A stretch of 64,000 nucleotides of DNA from Vicia villosa (taxonomy: Eukaryota; Streptophyta; Magnoliopsida; Fabales; Fabaceae). The position numbers and the translations under genes were made by a program. The notes under the pieces are model-generated. The model made no database searches and was not told the origin of the DNA. It was given only the letters and a program-made list of their open reading frames with translations. This document shows positions 1 through 8,507 of the stretch, in pieces. Positions within the stretch are counted from its first letter, which is position 1; each line of letters starts with the position of its first letter. The stretch is from NCBI RefSeq assembly GCF_029867415.1, contig NW_026705404.1:186001-250000 (forward strand), written 5' to 3'.

Positions 1-1
1 A

Positions 2-310
2 TACGATCAGTTGAACTTAATCGAAGAAAAACGTATGACTGCTCTATGCCATGGACAGTTATACCAAGCAAGGATGAAACAAGCCTTCAACAAAAAGGTT
101 CGACCTCGTGAATTTCAAGAAGGCGACCTCGTGCTTAAAAAGATCTTGTCTTTTCAACCAGATTCTAGGGGCAAATGGTCTCCTAATTACGAAGGCCCGT
201 ATGTTGTCAAAAGAACATTTTCTGGCGGCGCCATGACTCTTGCAACCATGGATGGTGACGAACTCCCATATCCTGTGAATGCTGATGCAGTCAAGAAATA
301 CTTTGTCTAA
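2..310 (+). CDS. 3' end of Ogre-like Ty3/gypsy pol (integrase C-terminus), partial
   Basis: This is the last ~100 codons of a retrotransposon polyprotein whose start lies left of the window; the frame is open from base 2 and ends at TAA 308-310. The visible part is the region after the integrase catalytic core. It has the usual LNLIEEKR segment, a basic stretch and the GPYVVKRTFSGGAM block that ends Tat/Ogre-type integrases, and it finishes with DAVKKYF. It matches closely the end of the minus-strand Ogre pol at 38253-38552, which gives the family assignment. I see no chromodomain. Integrase inserts the element cDNA into chromosomal DNA. This part is undamaged, but the rest of the gene cannot be judged. 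Confidence 0.88.
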   Translation, partial: YDQLNLIEEKRMTALCHGQLYQARMKQAFNKKVRPREFQEGDLVLKKILSFQPDSRGKWSPNYEGPYVVKRTFSGGAMTLATMDGDELPYPVNADAVKKYFV

Positions 311-332
311 AAAATACAAAAGAACAGCTCGG

Positions 333-478
333 TAAGTCGAAAACCCGCAAAGGGCGACTTAGGCAAAAATGAGCGTCTCGGTGGACTGAAAACCTGAAAG
401 GGCGGTCCAGGCAAAAATTAGAGACAAAAAACAGAAAAAATTCATCCTGGTAGATTGAAAACCTGAAAGGGCAATCTA
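333..478 (+). other. Three tandem stem-loops after the pol stop codon
   Basis: Three similar units lie at 333-361, 382-409 and 451-478. Each has a 7-bp outer stem: TAAGTCG with CGACTTA, TGGACTG with CGGTCCA (one G-U pair), and TAGATTG with CAATCTA. The stem sequences differ but stay complementary, while the inside stays nearly the same (AAAACC, then a small loop, then AAGGG, with an inner CC/GG pairing). Each is followed by AGGCAAAAA. Covariation of this kind points to a selected RNA or single-stranded DNA structure. The same triplet occurs in the minus-strand Ogre at 38056-38232. The role is unknown; RNA stability, packaging or 3'-end formation are guesses. Confidence 0.8.
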
Positions 479-1020
479 GGCAAAAAATAGGGATTTATGA
501 CAAAGTAACTGCATCAGTCCGTACTTCGTCACCTGAAGAGTCTGTACTTCATCAAAGGATCTTCGATCAAATCATCGCCAATCTGAAGCGACAAGCACAG
601 TTGGAACTCAAAGTTGTTTAGGGGGGATAGTGGTTATTGCTTTCAATGTAGCCTTTTCCGCATAATTACCATTTCCAACTTTTGTAAATACTCCATGGAA
701 TCACGCCTTTAGCTGATTACCATCCTATTAAATAAATTTGAGCCTTGTGCCCATTTGTTTGCAATCTTTAATTTCTTTCAGCTTGCAAAATAACGCTTTA
801 ATTGTGTTATTCTCTTTTGAAACAAAAAAGAAAAAAATAAGTTTTAAATGAATTTACTTCACTTTTCTTTTTCAAAATAAAAGCGAAATTTTCCTTTGAG
901 TTGTGAACAACGGAAGGAACATTAGCAGTCGTCTCCACAGGATGAACAAAAGGATTCTCCCTGAAAAATTGTTGAGACAACGGTATTCTTGTCCCAGAAA
1001 AGAATTCTTGAAGCAATTAT

Positions 1021-1145
1021 CCCTCGAGGTAAAGAAGCTCTTCTATCCCCAGTGAAGAAGCTCTTCTATCCCCAGTGAAGAAGGTCTTTTATCCCCAGTG
1101 ACGAAGATTTTCCATCTCCAGTGAGGAGGTTCTTCCATCTCAATG
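1021..1145 (+). repeat. Short tandem array in the Ogre-like 3' UTR
   Basis: About five degenerate copies of a roughly 25-bp unit built on GAAGCTCTTCTATCCCCAGT run head to tail. The minus-strand Ogre has scattered related GGGGA motifs around 32800-33400. Such arrays are typical of Tat/Ogre 3' untranslated regions; no function is evident. Confidence 0.7.
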
Positions 1146-1799
1146 AGAAAAGATGTTTATCTTCCCCAGAGAAGTTTAAAACATGCAACACCATTTATCA
1201 CCTGTGTTATCTACACCGTGTTGAAGAACATTTGCCAAGTATCTGGTAGTATTGCGACGTCGGTCCTTCTCCAGTATATACTTCATTGTCTGTCAGTATC
1301 GTCAGTATGCATGCTACATTCATGACATTCATCATATTTGCATCATTTATGCATTCTTGCATTTTTTTTTTTTAATAATAATCGCTTGTTCAGGATATAT
1401 CTATCCCAAAAAAGAAAAGAAAAAAGAAAGAAAAAAGAAACAGATATGGGCGTGTCATCTCTCCAAATAGGTTGTCACCCATAAGCAGAAAGAACATCTT
1501 CTTTCTCCAGTTCCCCACTGAGATCATTCCTCGTGGAAGAAGGTTGCTTTAGTTTCTCCTCTCAAAACAAGGGAGAAAATCCCCATTTGAGTTCATTCCT
1601 CATGGGTACAAAGTCTTGTTTGACTATTTCTTTCCAATTCATTCTTGGTTAGAACCTTGTCTTTACCAAAGATTCAAATTCCGATTCCTCAAACAGAGTC
1701 GTGAAAAATAGGACCATAAACAATAGCCTCATCATCTGAGCAGTTTATGTTTCTTTCAAAAATTTTCCTCTCAAGGAAATCAATCATGAAGACCATTTG

Positions 1800-2130
1800 A
1801 CAATCAGGGCCTTATTACTGTTCACAAGGCTGAATAACCAGTAATTTCCCTAGCAAAGTCTCCAGGATCATTTTATCACTCGGCTGATAATTGATCAAGT
1901 CTTCAAAACCACTATCACAGGGCTGGTAGTTGGTAACCCTTTTTGTTCTGGTTATATTATTAACATGTCTATCACAAGGCTGATAGTCGGTAATATTAAC
2001 CAAACCTTTGAAACTCTTTTACCTTGTCAAGTCTATCACCATGCTGATAGTCGGTGATACAGTTTCATACCTTTCACCTTCGCATTATTAACAAGTCTAT
2101 CCCCGTGCTGATAGTCGATAATGTCGGTAG
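1800..2130 (+). repeat. Degenerate tandem repeats (CTATCAC..GGCTGATAGTCGGTAAT)
   Basis: Five to six irregularly spaced units share a TATCAC-(A/C)A-GGCTGATAGT core, whose GCTGATAG and CTATCA parts are near inverted copies. They occupy the position that the 112-bp array holds in the minus-strand Ogre (31876-32600), suggesting independent expansion of repeats in the same place. Confidence 0.6.
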
Positions 2131-2401
2131 GTAAGCTTTTCTTACAAAGCTATCATTCCTCGGTGAAGCATACACTTGCTTTCCCGAAAAGGAGAAAACG
2201 AATTCTCTTCCTAAAACGGATTGAGATATCCTTCCCCAATCTCTTTTCCCCAGCGGAGTCAGTTTGATATCCCTCGGTAAAGATATCCTTGCATCATTCG
2301 CAATTTTGGTATCTTAGGTCCAAAATTTGCGTCTTCTGATATTTAAGTCTCTTCCACCCTATCAAAATAAAGATTTTCAATCTTCATGTCTCAGGTTGAA
2401 G

Positions 2402-2420
2402 AAACTTAAATAGGGGCATC
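2402..2420 (+). other. Polypurine tract of the Ogre-like element
   Basis: The bases AAACTTAAATAGGGGCATC stand directly before the LTR start TGTCATACCC. The same arrangement borders the left LTR of the minus-strand Ogre (31586-31609, inverted). The purine-rich core AAATAGGGG is the likely primer for plus-strand DNA synthesis. Confidence 0.75.
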
Positions 2421-3993
2421 TGTCATACCCCAATTTTTGACCTAAGATACCACCTCATATCATCTGCATATGCATTATTTGCATCTCTAACAAATTGCAT
2501 AGCTTGTGTTTGTTACTTGTGCTCAGCAGGGTTTAATCAAGAGATCACTCATCAGTACAAGTACAAATCAATTAGGGTTTTGTTCTCCCTTCATCTCAAA
2601 TGAATCATCTTCATCAATAATCAACATTTGGTCCTCAGAGATTCATTTCAACAAGCTCAACAGCTTTGAATCGACTGAATTAGGGTTTTGACTGAAGACA
2701 GCACACTCCTGACTTTTGCTCAGGATTTGATCTAATGACTAGGGACATGATATCAAGACCTCAAGTGCATCATTTTGACCTAATCCATTGGCTCATAACA
2801 TCTCCTACACAAAGATTGATCAGACAAATCCTCAGATTAGGGTTTTGAACTATCAGGGACTAAAATCAGGGATCACATTTGGGAAACCCTAAAAATCCCC
2901 AGGAAGTCAATCAAAGGTTTCAATCATCCTCAAATAATCCCTATGACAATATCCCATGGAAATTGCATCTCAATTCAAGGTCCACAGTCATCAATTTCAT
3001 CAGGTCGACAATTAGGGTTTTGACCTAATTCACTGAATAACTGACTTTTTAATCAGGACATGGTGCCACAACTCAAACCATGGCTCAATATCCTCTAATG
3101 CTTCAATATGATCCATTCATACCACTCATTTGGTGAGGATAGCCTGTTTCATTTGAAAACTCCAGAAACGCGATTCGTCTGAAAAAGTCAACTGTACAGA
3201 ATCACCATTGACTTCTGGGGAATTTTGGTCAACCATGACTTTTGAAGTTTTAAATCATCAATATATGATATGAGAAGTCATTTGATCAAGAAAAATCAAG
3301 AAAATCAATCAAGAATCAAAAAGTCAAAAGTTTGACTTTCATACTTAGAAAATTTTTCTAAGTGTTTTTCATGGTTTTTTCCAAACTTTGGGAGGGAATT
3401 TCTCAAAATTTCGCCTACAAACTGAAAAAAACTTCCAACATGAAAGTTGTAGATTTTGATCCAATGAACAACTTTGTCACATATAATGTTTTTCCATAAG
3501 ATCAACCATTTAAGAGATATGGAGCTTCAAAGTTGACATCTTTTGAAAACTTCACTTAAAACTTCATTTTTCTCAAAGTTCATGGATCTTTTTCACCCAC
3601 TTCCTTAAGGATCTTGAAGAAACTTTCAACTAGGGTTTTGAAGTGTGTAATATGAGCTTTCCAAAATGTCCAAGAGCATGAAAAAATATGGAGTGTAGCT
3701 ATGGTTGTGAATTTTGACATTAGTGACCATTTCACTTGAAATTTCAAGCCATTTTTGCAAAGTTATGAACCAATTTGCCAAATAATGCAAGTAATGACAC
3801 ACCAAAGCAATGATTGAATGATATTTTCTGGTTTAAGATCAGATAGGAAAGAGATAAGAAGCTTGGCCAAAATAACCATGGTTTAGTTACTTTTAACCAT
3901 TGCATTAAATGTGAAAGATTCCTTTCTATCCCTTAAGCCAAATCATCACTTCTTGAAGCAAGTTGCAAAGTTCTGAGTTCAGAATCCTTGGCC

Positions 3994-4001
3994 TATAAAT
4001 A
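3994..4001 (+). promoter_or_regulatory. TATA box of the Ogre-like LTR
   Basis: TATAAATA lies inside GGCCTATAAATAGAGG. The minus-strand Ogre LTRs have GCCTATAAATA at the matching place (30039-30046 and 53170-53177), so this is the likely core promoter of the element. Confidence 0.7.
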
Positions 4002-4950
4002 GAGGTTCAAATCACTTCCAAATTCACACCAAAGTCTCACAAATTATAGGCTTTCTCTTTCTTTCTTGAATTGCAAGTTTCTTAAGTTTCAAAGAGGTAA
4101 AATGCTCAACCTCTAAACCTTTGAAGTTCTGAGCAAAGTGATGCTTCCCACAACTCATAAACATCATTTGAAACTTGTTTGAACCACTCATACACCCCAA
4201 AAACACCTCAAGCTCAAAATCACTACCTCACTTCTCAAATATGCATAACTATGGCCTTATCATGCCAAAATCCATTCAAGATCATTTCTGTCCAAACTAA
4301 CACTTCCAACACCTCATATATATCACATATGAACTATCCAAACACTCACATATGATCTGAAACATCTCCATCTTCAAATTCGATTCATACTTGAAGCAAC
4401 TGCAGATCGGGTGCCATGACCATGCTCAGATGAATTCAACTTGTTCCAGACATCCAGACACCTTCCATAATCATCATAGAAGCTATTCAGATTGATACAA
4501 AGCATCTGTAACACCTCCAGATCAAAATCCAATTCTCAGTTTGGCCATTTTTGAGGTAAGTGCACTTGAACTTCAAACTCTACTCTCCACGCATCATAAA
4601 TGAAATATGAACATACCATCTCATTTCTGCACACATGAGGATCATTAACCCTCAATCAATTGCATCATAACTTGCACATACACGATTTCAGATTGAATCA
4701 TAGAATTAGGGTTCTTCGTGTTCATCAGAAAATTGATAGCCTTAGAGTGAAAATAAATGCAATTAAAGACCACCATCATGATCCTTATGAAAAAACGAGT
4801 GAGTTAGACCCTTCACTTGATCAATTTGGTTCAGTTTTCAGAAAATTCAAATTCAGATTGGGATTGTGTTCTTGGCGCGTTTTTTGGTTCATAAGTTTTG
4901 AAATTCAGTTGAGTAATATATTCTACCAAGCGCGTATTACTAACAAGCCA

Positions 4951-5034
4951 CAAGCGTGGCTCAGCTGGTTATTGTTTTGGTTGGTGACCTTAGGGTCACG
5001 AGTTCAAGTCCTCTAGGGACCAAACCATTTTTTT
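4951..5034 (+). other. tRNA-like module (A box, B box, T run) inside the LTR
   Basis: TGGCTCAGCTGG at 4957-4968 fits the polymerase III A box. GTTCAAGTC at 5002-5010, inside a GAGTTCAAGTCC context, fits the B box. The A-to-B distance is about 45 bp, and a run of seven T follows at 5028-5034. The acceptor stem and anticodon arm do not fold as a working tRNA, so this is not a tRNA gene. The minus-strand Ogre LTRs carry a counterpart at the same place (28851-28927 and 51983-52058), with the same continuation after the T run. An ancient SINE or tRNA capture is the simplest origin. Confidence 0.65.
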
Positions 5035-5631
5035 AACACTATTTTTCTTTCTTTTTTCACACAACTTTAATTAATTATTTAACTAACCAAATTAATTCAT
5101 TTTTCATTCATTTTTTACACACTTCTTGTTTAACACATATATTTTATGAATATCAAAAAAAATCATCAAAAAATATTTATTTGATACATTTTTAAATAAA
5201 TTTAAAATGACTTGTTTTTAAGTATTTTTAATACTTTTAAATATTATTTTTATTTGATTTTCAAACTTAATCACTTGTAAATATTTTTTGTGATCAAACC
5301 CTAATCATTTAGGTCTTAATTAAGCATTAAAACTTGTTTTAACTTAATTAAGTTGACTTTTGTCAAATTCAAATCGTTTTAAGACGAGCGATCGCGATTC
5401 TTTTTCAAAACGATAAACCCTTTCTTTTTGATTAAATCTCTTTAATTGATCAATTGATTTTCAAAACGAAGTGGGGCCTCTCGAATATTAGAGAGTGTAA
5501 GTCCCATTTCTTTTCTTTTTGTACAGTTTTTCAAAACAATAAAACATTCTTCAAAATAAAATCTTTTCAAACAATTTTCAAATCATTTTCAAAACAACAA
5601 AACTTCAAAGAAACTTCAAAACTTTTCAATA

Positions 5632-5860
5632 TACCATGGGCCTCCACGTAGGTATAAGCCCCAAGCCCTTTTGTACATACCCATTCCAGTACATGAAATT
5701 AGGTATTTCATTGTACGCCTTTTGTACATATCTCGATCAGTTTGATTTTTTAACTTTGAAATACAAACCAAAAATGAAGGTTTCTTTAAATCTTCCCAAA
5801 AAATACCATGGGCCTCCATGTAGGTATAAGTCCCAAGCCCTTTTGTAAATACCTGTTTAA
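5632..5860 (+). repeat. Direct repeat, ~170 bp period (LTR)
   Basis: The block beginning TACCATGGGCCTCCACGTAG and ending in CCCAAGCCCTTTTGTA occurs at about 5632 and again at about 5805 with a few differences. It recalls the AAGCCCAAG blocks of the minus-strand Ogre LTR. Confidence 0.75.
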
Positions 5861-5984
5861 ATAGCTTTGAATAAACTCAAGTGGACCTCTCCCCGAGTGT
5901 GAGTCTCGAGCCCTGTGTATACAAATGGATCATGCTTACAGGTATATTTCCTTCATAAACTCCATTATACACACACCCTTTGTC

Positions 5985-6080
5985 ATATATGTACTTGTTC
6001 ATACTTGTTCATATCTGTTCATATAACTGTTCATATTTGTTCATGTACTTGTGCATATTTGTTCGTACTTGTTCATACTT
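5985..6080 (+). repeat. ~12-bp tandem repeat TTGTTCATA..
   Basis: About eight imperfect copies of a TTGTTCATACTTG-type unit form a minisatellite inside the LTR. No further role is visible. Confidence 0.7.
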
Positions 6081-6119
6081 GTGATTGTGTTATATATGCT
6101 TGTTCAACTTAGTACAACA

Positions 6120-6410
6120 CTAGGTTCCCCATAGCCTCCTATTGGGCTTCGTGCAAAGAATCTCCACTAGTTTAGGTTAGGACATAGAGTATGGTTTCCC
6201 GGTGAAATCGCTCTAAGAGCTCAAACCAACTATACCATGCCTCCCCTTGGGCTTTGTACAAACGAGTGTCCCTCCCATAGCCTCCTCTTGGGCTTACAAT
6301 GCAAGGACCCTGGATTGTCCCTCCCATAGCCTCCTCTTGGGCTTACAATGCAAGGACCCTCGGATAGCCTCCTCTTGGGCTTCGTACAAGGACCCACGGG
6401 CTTCTTATAA
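6120..6410 (+). repeat. Repeats of CCATAGCCTCCTCTTGGGCTT
   Basis: At least five copies of a unit around ATAGCCTCCTCTTGGGCTT, with variable spacers such as GTACAAGGACCC, occur here. The minus-strand Ogre LTR has a related motif (GGGTCCTTGTACAAAGCCC, about 25670-25690) in the inverse sense, so this is an LTR-family repeat. Confidence 0.7.
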
Positions 6411-6519
6411 GCATCCCCCAATATCCAAAACCAAATACCCTAGGAGATTAGACATTTTTCATCTCTATGCTAGGAGTATCTCTTTTATATCATCACAAAC
6501 AATCAATCACTCAAACTTT

Positions 6520-6705
6520 TTTGCCACAAGGCTGGCTAATCAATCAAACTGTTTTACCACCGTACTGGATGATTAATCAAAGTTTTTGTCACAAGGCTGA
6601 CTTCATTGAAACTTTTGCCACGAGGCTGGCTGATTAATCAAAACTTTTTGTCACAAGGCTGACTTCATTGAAAGTTTTTGCCACAAGGCTGGTTAAACAA
6701 ACAAA
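6520..6705 (+). repeat. Repeats of GCCACAAGGCTGGCTGATTAATCAAA
   Basis: Five to six imperfect ~35-bp units carry a CACAAGGCTGRCT core followed by ATTAATCAAA or TCATTGAAA. The CACAAGGCTG core also appears in the 3' untranslated repeats at 1800-2130 of the same element. Confidence 0.65.
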
Positions 6706-7316
6706 AATCAAACAGATGTATGTGATGATATAGATTAGATACATCTAGCATTTAGACGACATTTGTCTATTTTCCTTTGCTTCCACTAGCATAAGTGGGA
6801 ACTACGATTGCTCTGACTTTCTCAACATCCCTTTGAGAATACGTAGGCACAAGGTCGATCCTTGGCGAGCAAAGCAAAACACAAAAAAAAAACCATTCAA
6901 ACCTTAGCACCCGTAGACCCCGAGCTACAGATGCTCTGATTCCCTCTAAGGGATATGTATGCAGAGGATCGCGATGATCTTTGCGAGCATAATCAAACAA
7001 ACACCTTAGGTCCCACCTATTTCATAAGAACCTCTCAATAATATGGAATGAAAAACAAAGCAAAGAAACCTATAAAGTACTATAGATACGTTGGGTGCTA
7101 ATACCTTCCCTTCGTATAACCAACCCTCTTACCCAAAGATCTCTCCCCCCACTTTTAGGTTATTGCAGCTTTTTTCCTTTTCCTCCTTTGGAAATAATAA
7201 AAAGTTTGGTCGATACAAAAGAAAAATCATTTTTTATGAGCACTCGAGCCCAAAGAAGGCATCAGGTGTCTCATCCCACAAAAAAAGAGGAACAAAACGA
7301 TTTTTCGCCCGCGACA

Positions 7317-7632
7317 CCAGTATCCGGGGACACTCGTTAGCATGACCCATATTAAAAAAAAAATTGCTGGTTTTGATATTTTTAATTAGAACCAAAGGAG
7401 AAAACACTAACAAAGCATTATAGTAATAGTCGAACAAGATAATAAAACCCCTCTTTATTAATCTTAACCCCTACAATAAATAAATAAATAATTCTAAAAA
7501 TCTCTCTCGCGCTCAAAGTATACATAGAGCATAACAACAATCATAACTAACTATTGTGATTTGAAACAAAATAGATCATAAGTCATAACCACGCGCTAAA
7601 GGTGCCCGAAAATAAGTGAAATCATCATGTTC
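7317..7632. other. Short host interval between the LTR and the AG-peptide stop
   Basis: This interval is AT-rich and has no gene. It should contain the 3' untranslated region of the minus-strand arabinogalactan-peptide gene. An AATAAA poly(A) signal can be read on the minus strand at 7454-7459. Confidence 0.55.
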
Positions 7633-7839
7633 TTAGTGCTTGAAGATGGCGAGCATTGAAAGAACGATCGATGCTCCGATCATAGCAATTGAATTTGTAA
7701 CAGATCCGGCAGCTCCGGCGTCAGGACCTGGCGCTGGAGCCAACGAGGGACTGAGATCTTGAGCTGAGGCTATAGCGGCGGCGAAAACGACGATGAAAAA
7801 GAAGGTGAAAATTTTCATTGTAGTAGCTGATGATGCCAT
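7633..7839 (-). CDS. Arabinogalactan peptide (GPI-anchored cell-wall peptide)
   Basis: This is a 68-residue single-exon gene. The product starts MASSATTMKIF; Met8 could also be the start, because the signal peptide proper is MKIFTFFFIVVFAAAIASA. Cleavage after ASA would release QDLSPSLAPAPGPDAGAAGS, a short mature peptide whose Ser-Pro, Ala-Pro and Gly-Pro positions fit hydroxylation and arabinogalactan addition. A hydrophobic tail (about residues 48-68) fits a GPI-anchor signal. Length and layout match plant AG peptides, which are exported to the plasma membrane outer face and wall. Plant homologues act in growth and reproduction, but nothing specific can be said here. The reading frame is intact, and it is the only ordinary host gene I can support in this window. 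Confidence 0.9.
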   Translation of the reverse strand: MASSATTMKIFTFFFIVVFAAAIASAQDLSPSLAPAPGPDAGAAGSVTNSIAMIGASIVLSMLAIFKH

Positions 7840-8038
7840 TGTAAAACTATAGAATAAAGAAAGTTGAAGATGAAAATAGTGGAAGATTGTGAATATGAGA
7901 GAAGTTGTGTATGTTGTTGAATTGGTGATATTGAGAATTGAGAAGTATTTATTGAAGAAGAATTATTTGGAGAAGTATGTGGGGGCACACATAAAACGTT
8001 TAAAAGCTGGTGATTGAGAAACAATTATGCTTTTACCG
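7840..8038 (-). promoter_or_regulatory. 5' UTR and proximal promoter of the AG-peptide gene
   Basis: A TATA-like ATAAATA is read on the minus strand at 7946-7952, about 107 bp before the ATG, leaving a plausible short 5' UTR. The promoter is cut at 8039 by the MULE insertion. The original upstream sequence resumes at 15987. Confidence 0.6.
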
Positions 8039-8047
8039 ACATTGTGT

Positions 8048-8270
8048 GAATTTTTTTTTTGAATAACCATTTTTTTTAAAAAAATTCCAGAAATAACAAG
8101 GTTTTCAAAATAATTACGAAAATGTTTTTTTTTTTTTAAAAAATAACACGTTGTCGCCAGGGGGGTGGCGACAACGTTCTGGGCTTAAGTGATGTCGCCA
8201 GGCCCATTGGCGCCTCCCTTGTATTGTTTAGGTGTTGTCGCCACCCCCCGGCGACAACACCCCCCCCCCC
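8048..8270 (+). repeat. Left terminal inverted repeat of the MULE
   Basis: The repeat opens with a T-rich end and then holds two palindromes, one built on CGTTGTCGCCA/TGGCGACAACG (8149-8176) and one on GTGTTGTCGCC/GGCGACAACAC (8232-8260), joined by GTTCTGGGCTTA and GGCCCATTGGCG. The right repeat has the same parts in inverse order. A polyC/polyT stretch follows. Confidence 0.88.
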
Positions 8271-8507
8271 CTATTTTTTTTCTTTTTTTTTTTTTTGTTA
8301 TTTTTTTCAACTGCTTTTTTTTTCTTTTTTTTTTCTGTTTTTTTTTATATTACTTTTTTAGTTGTTTTTTTATTTTTTTTAAGATGGAAATATAATAGCA
8401 ATAAATTAAACATAACCAAAATACAAAATACATTGAAATGAAAAACAACACAAAATACATTAAAATGAAAAACAACTCAAAATACATTAACGATACAAAT
8501 AAAAATC

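Larger units (their letters stand above)
311..2405 (+). other. 3' untranslated region of the Ogre-like element
   Basis: This 2.1 kb lies between the pol stop and the polypurine tract and has no convincing gene. It holds the stem-loop triplet (333-478), a short tandem array (about 1021-1145) and a degenerate array (about 1800-2130), listed separately. Part of it (about 640-780) is the counterpart, in opposite orientation, of 33850-33960 in the minus-strand Ogre, so the long 3' untranslated region is a shared family trait. The small ORFs here are short, low-complexity and unlike any protein I know. Confidence 0.75.
2421..7316 (+). mobile_element. 3' LTR of the plus-strand Ogre-like element
   Basis: The LTR starts with TGTCATACCCC right after the polypurine tract, as in the minus-strand Ogre (TGTCATACCCT). 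The end is set at GCGACA (7311-7316), which resembles the ends of the two other Tat-type LTRs here. An end at 7319 (..CACCA) is also possible, because the partner LTR lies outside the window and no target duplication can be checked. The length is about 4.9 kb. It contains a TATA box (3994-4001), a tRNA-like module (4951-5034) and several repeat blocks (5632-6700). No protein gene is supported; the small ORFs in it are noise. Confidence 0.8.

Noticed and set aside
4660..5016. 118-codon plus-strand ORF
   Set aside because: It lies in the LTR and overlaps the tRNA-like module; the composition is random and there is no homologue I know of.
4951..5020. A functional tRNA gene
   Set aside because: A and B boxes are present, but acceptor, D and anticodon stems do not pair well. 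The modules at 28851 and 29020 fail in the same way.
8270..8380. Coding meaning of polyF/polyL ORFs next to the MULE end
   Set aside because: They are translations of long T runs.
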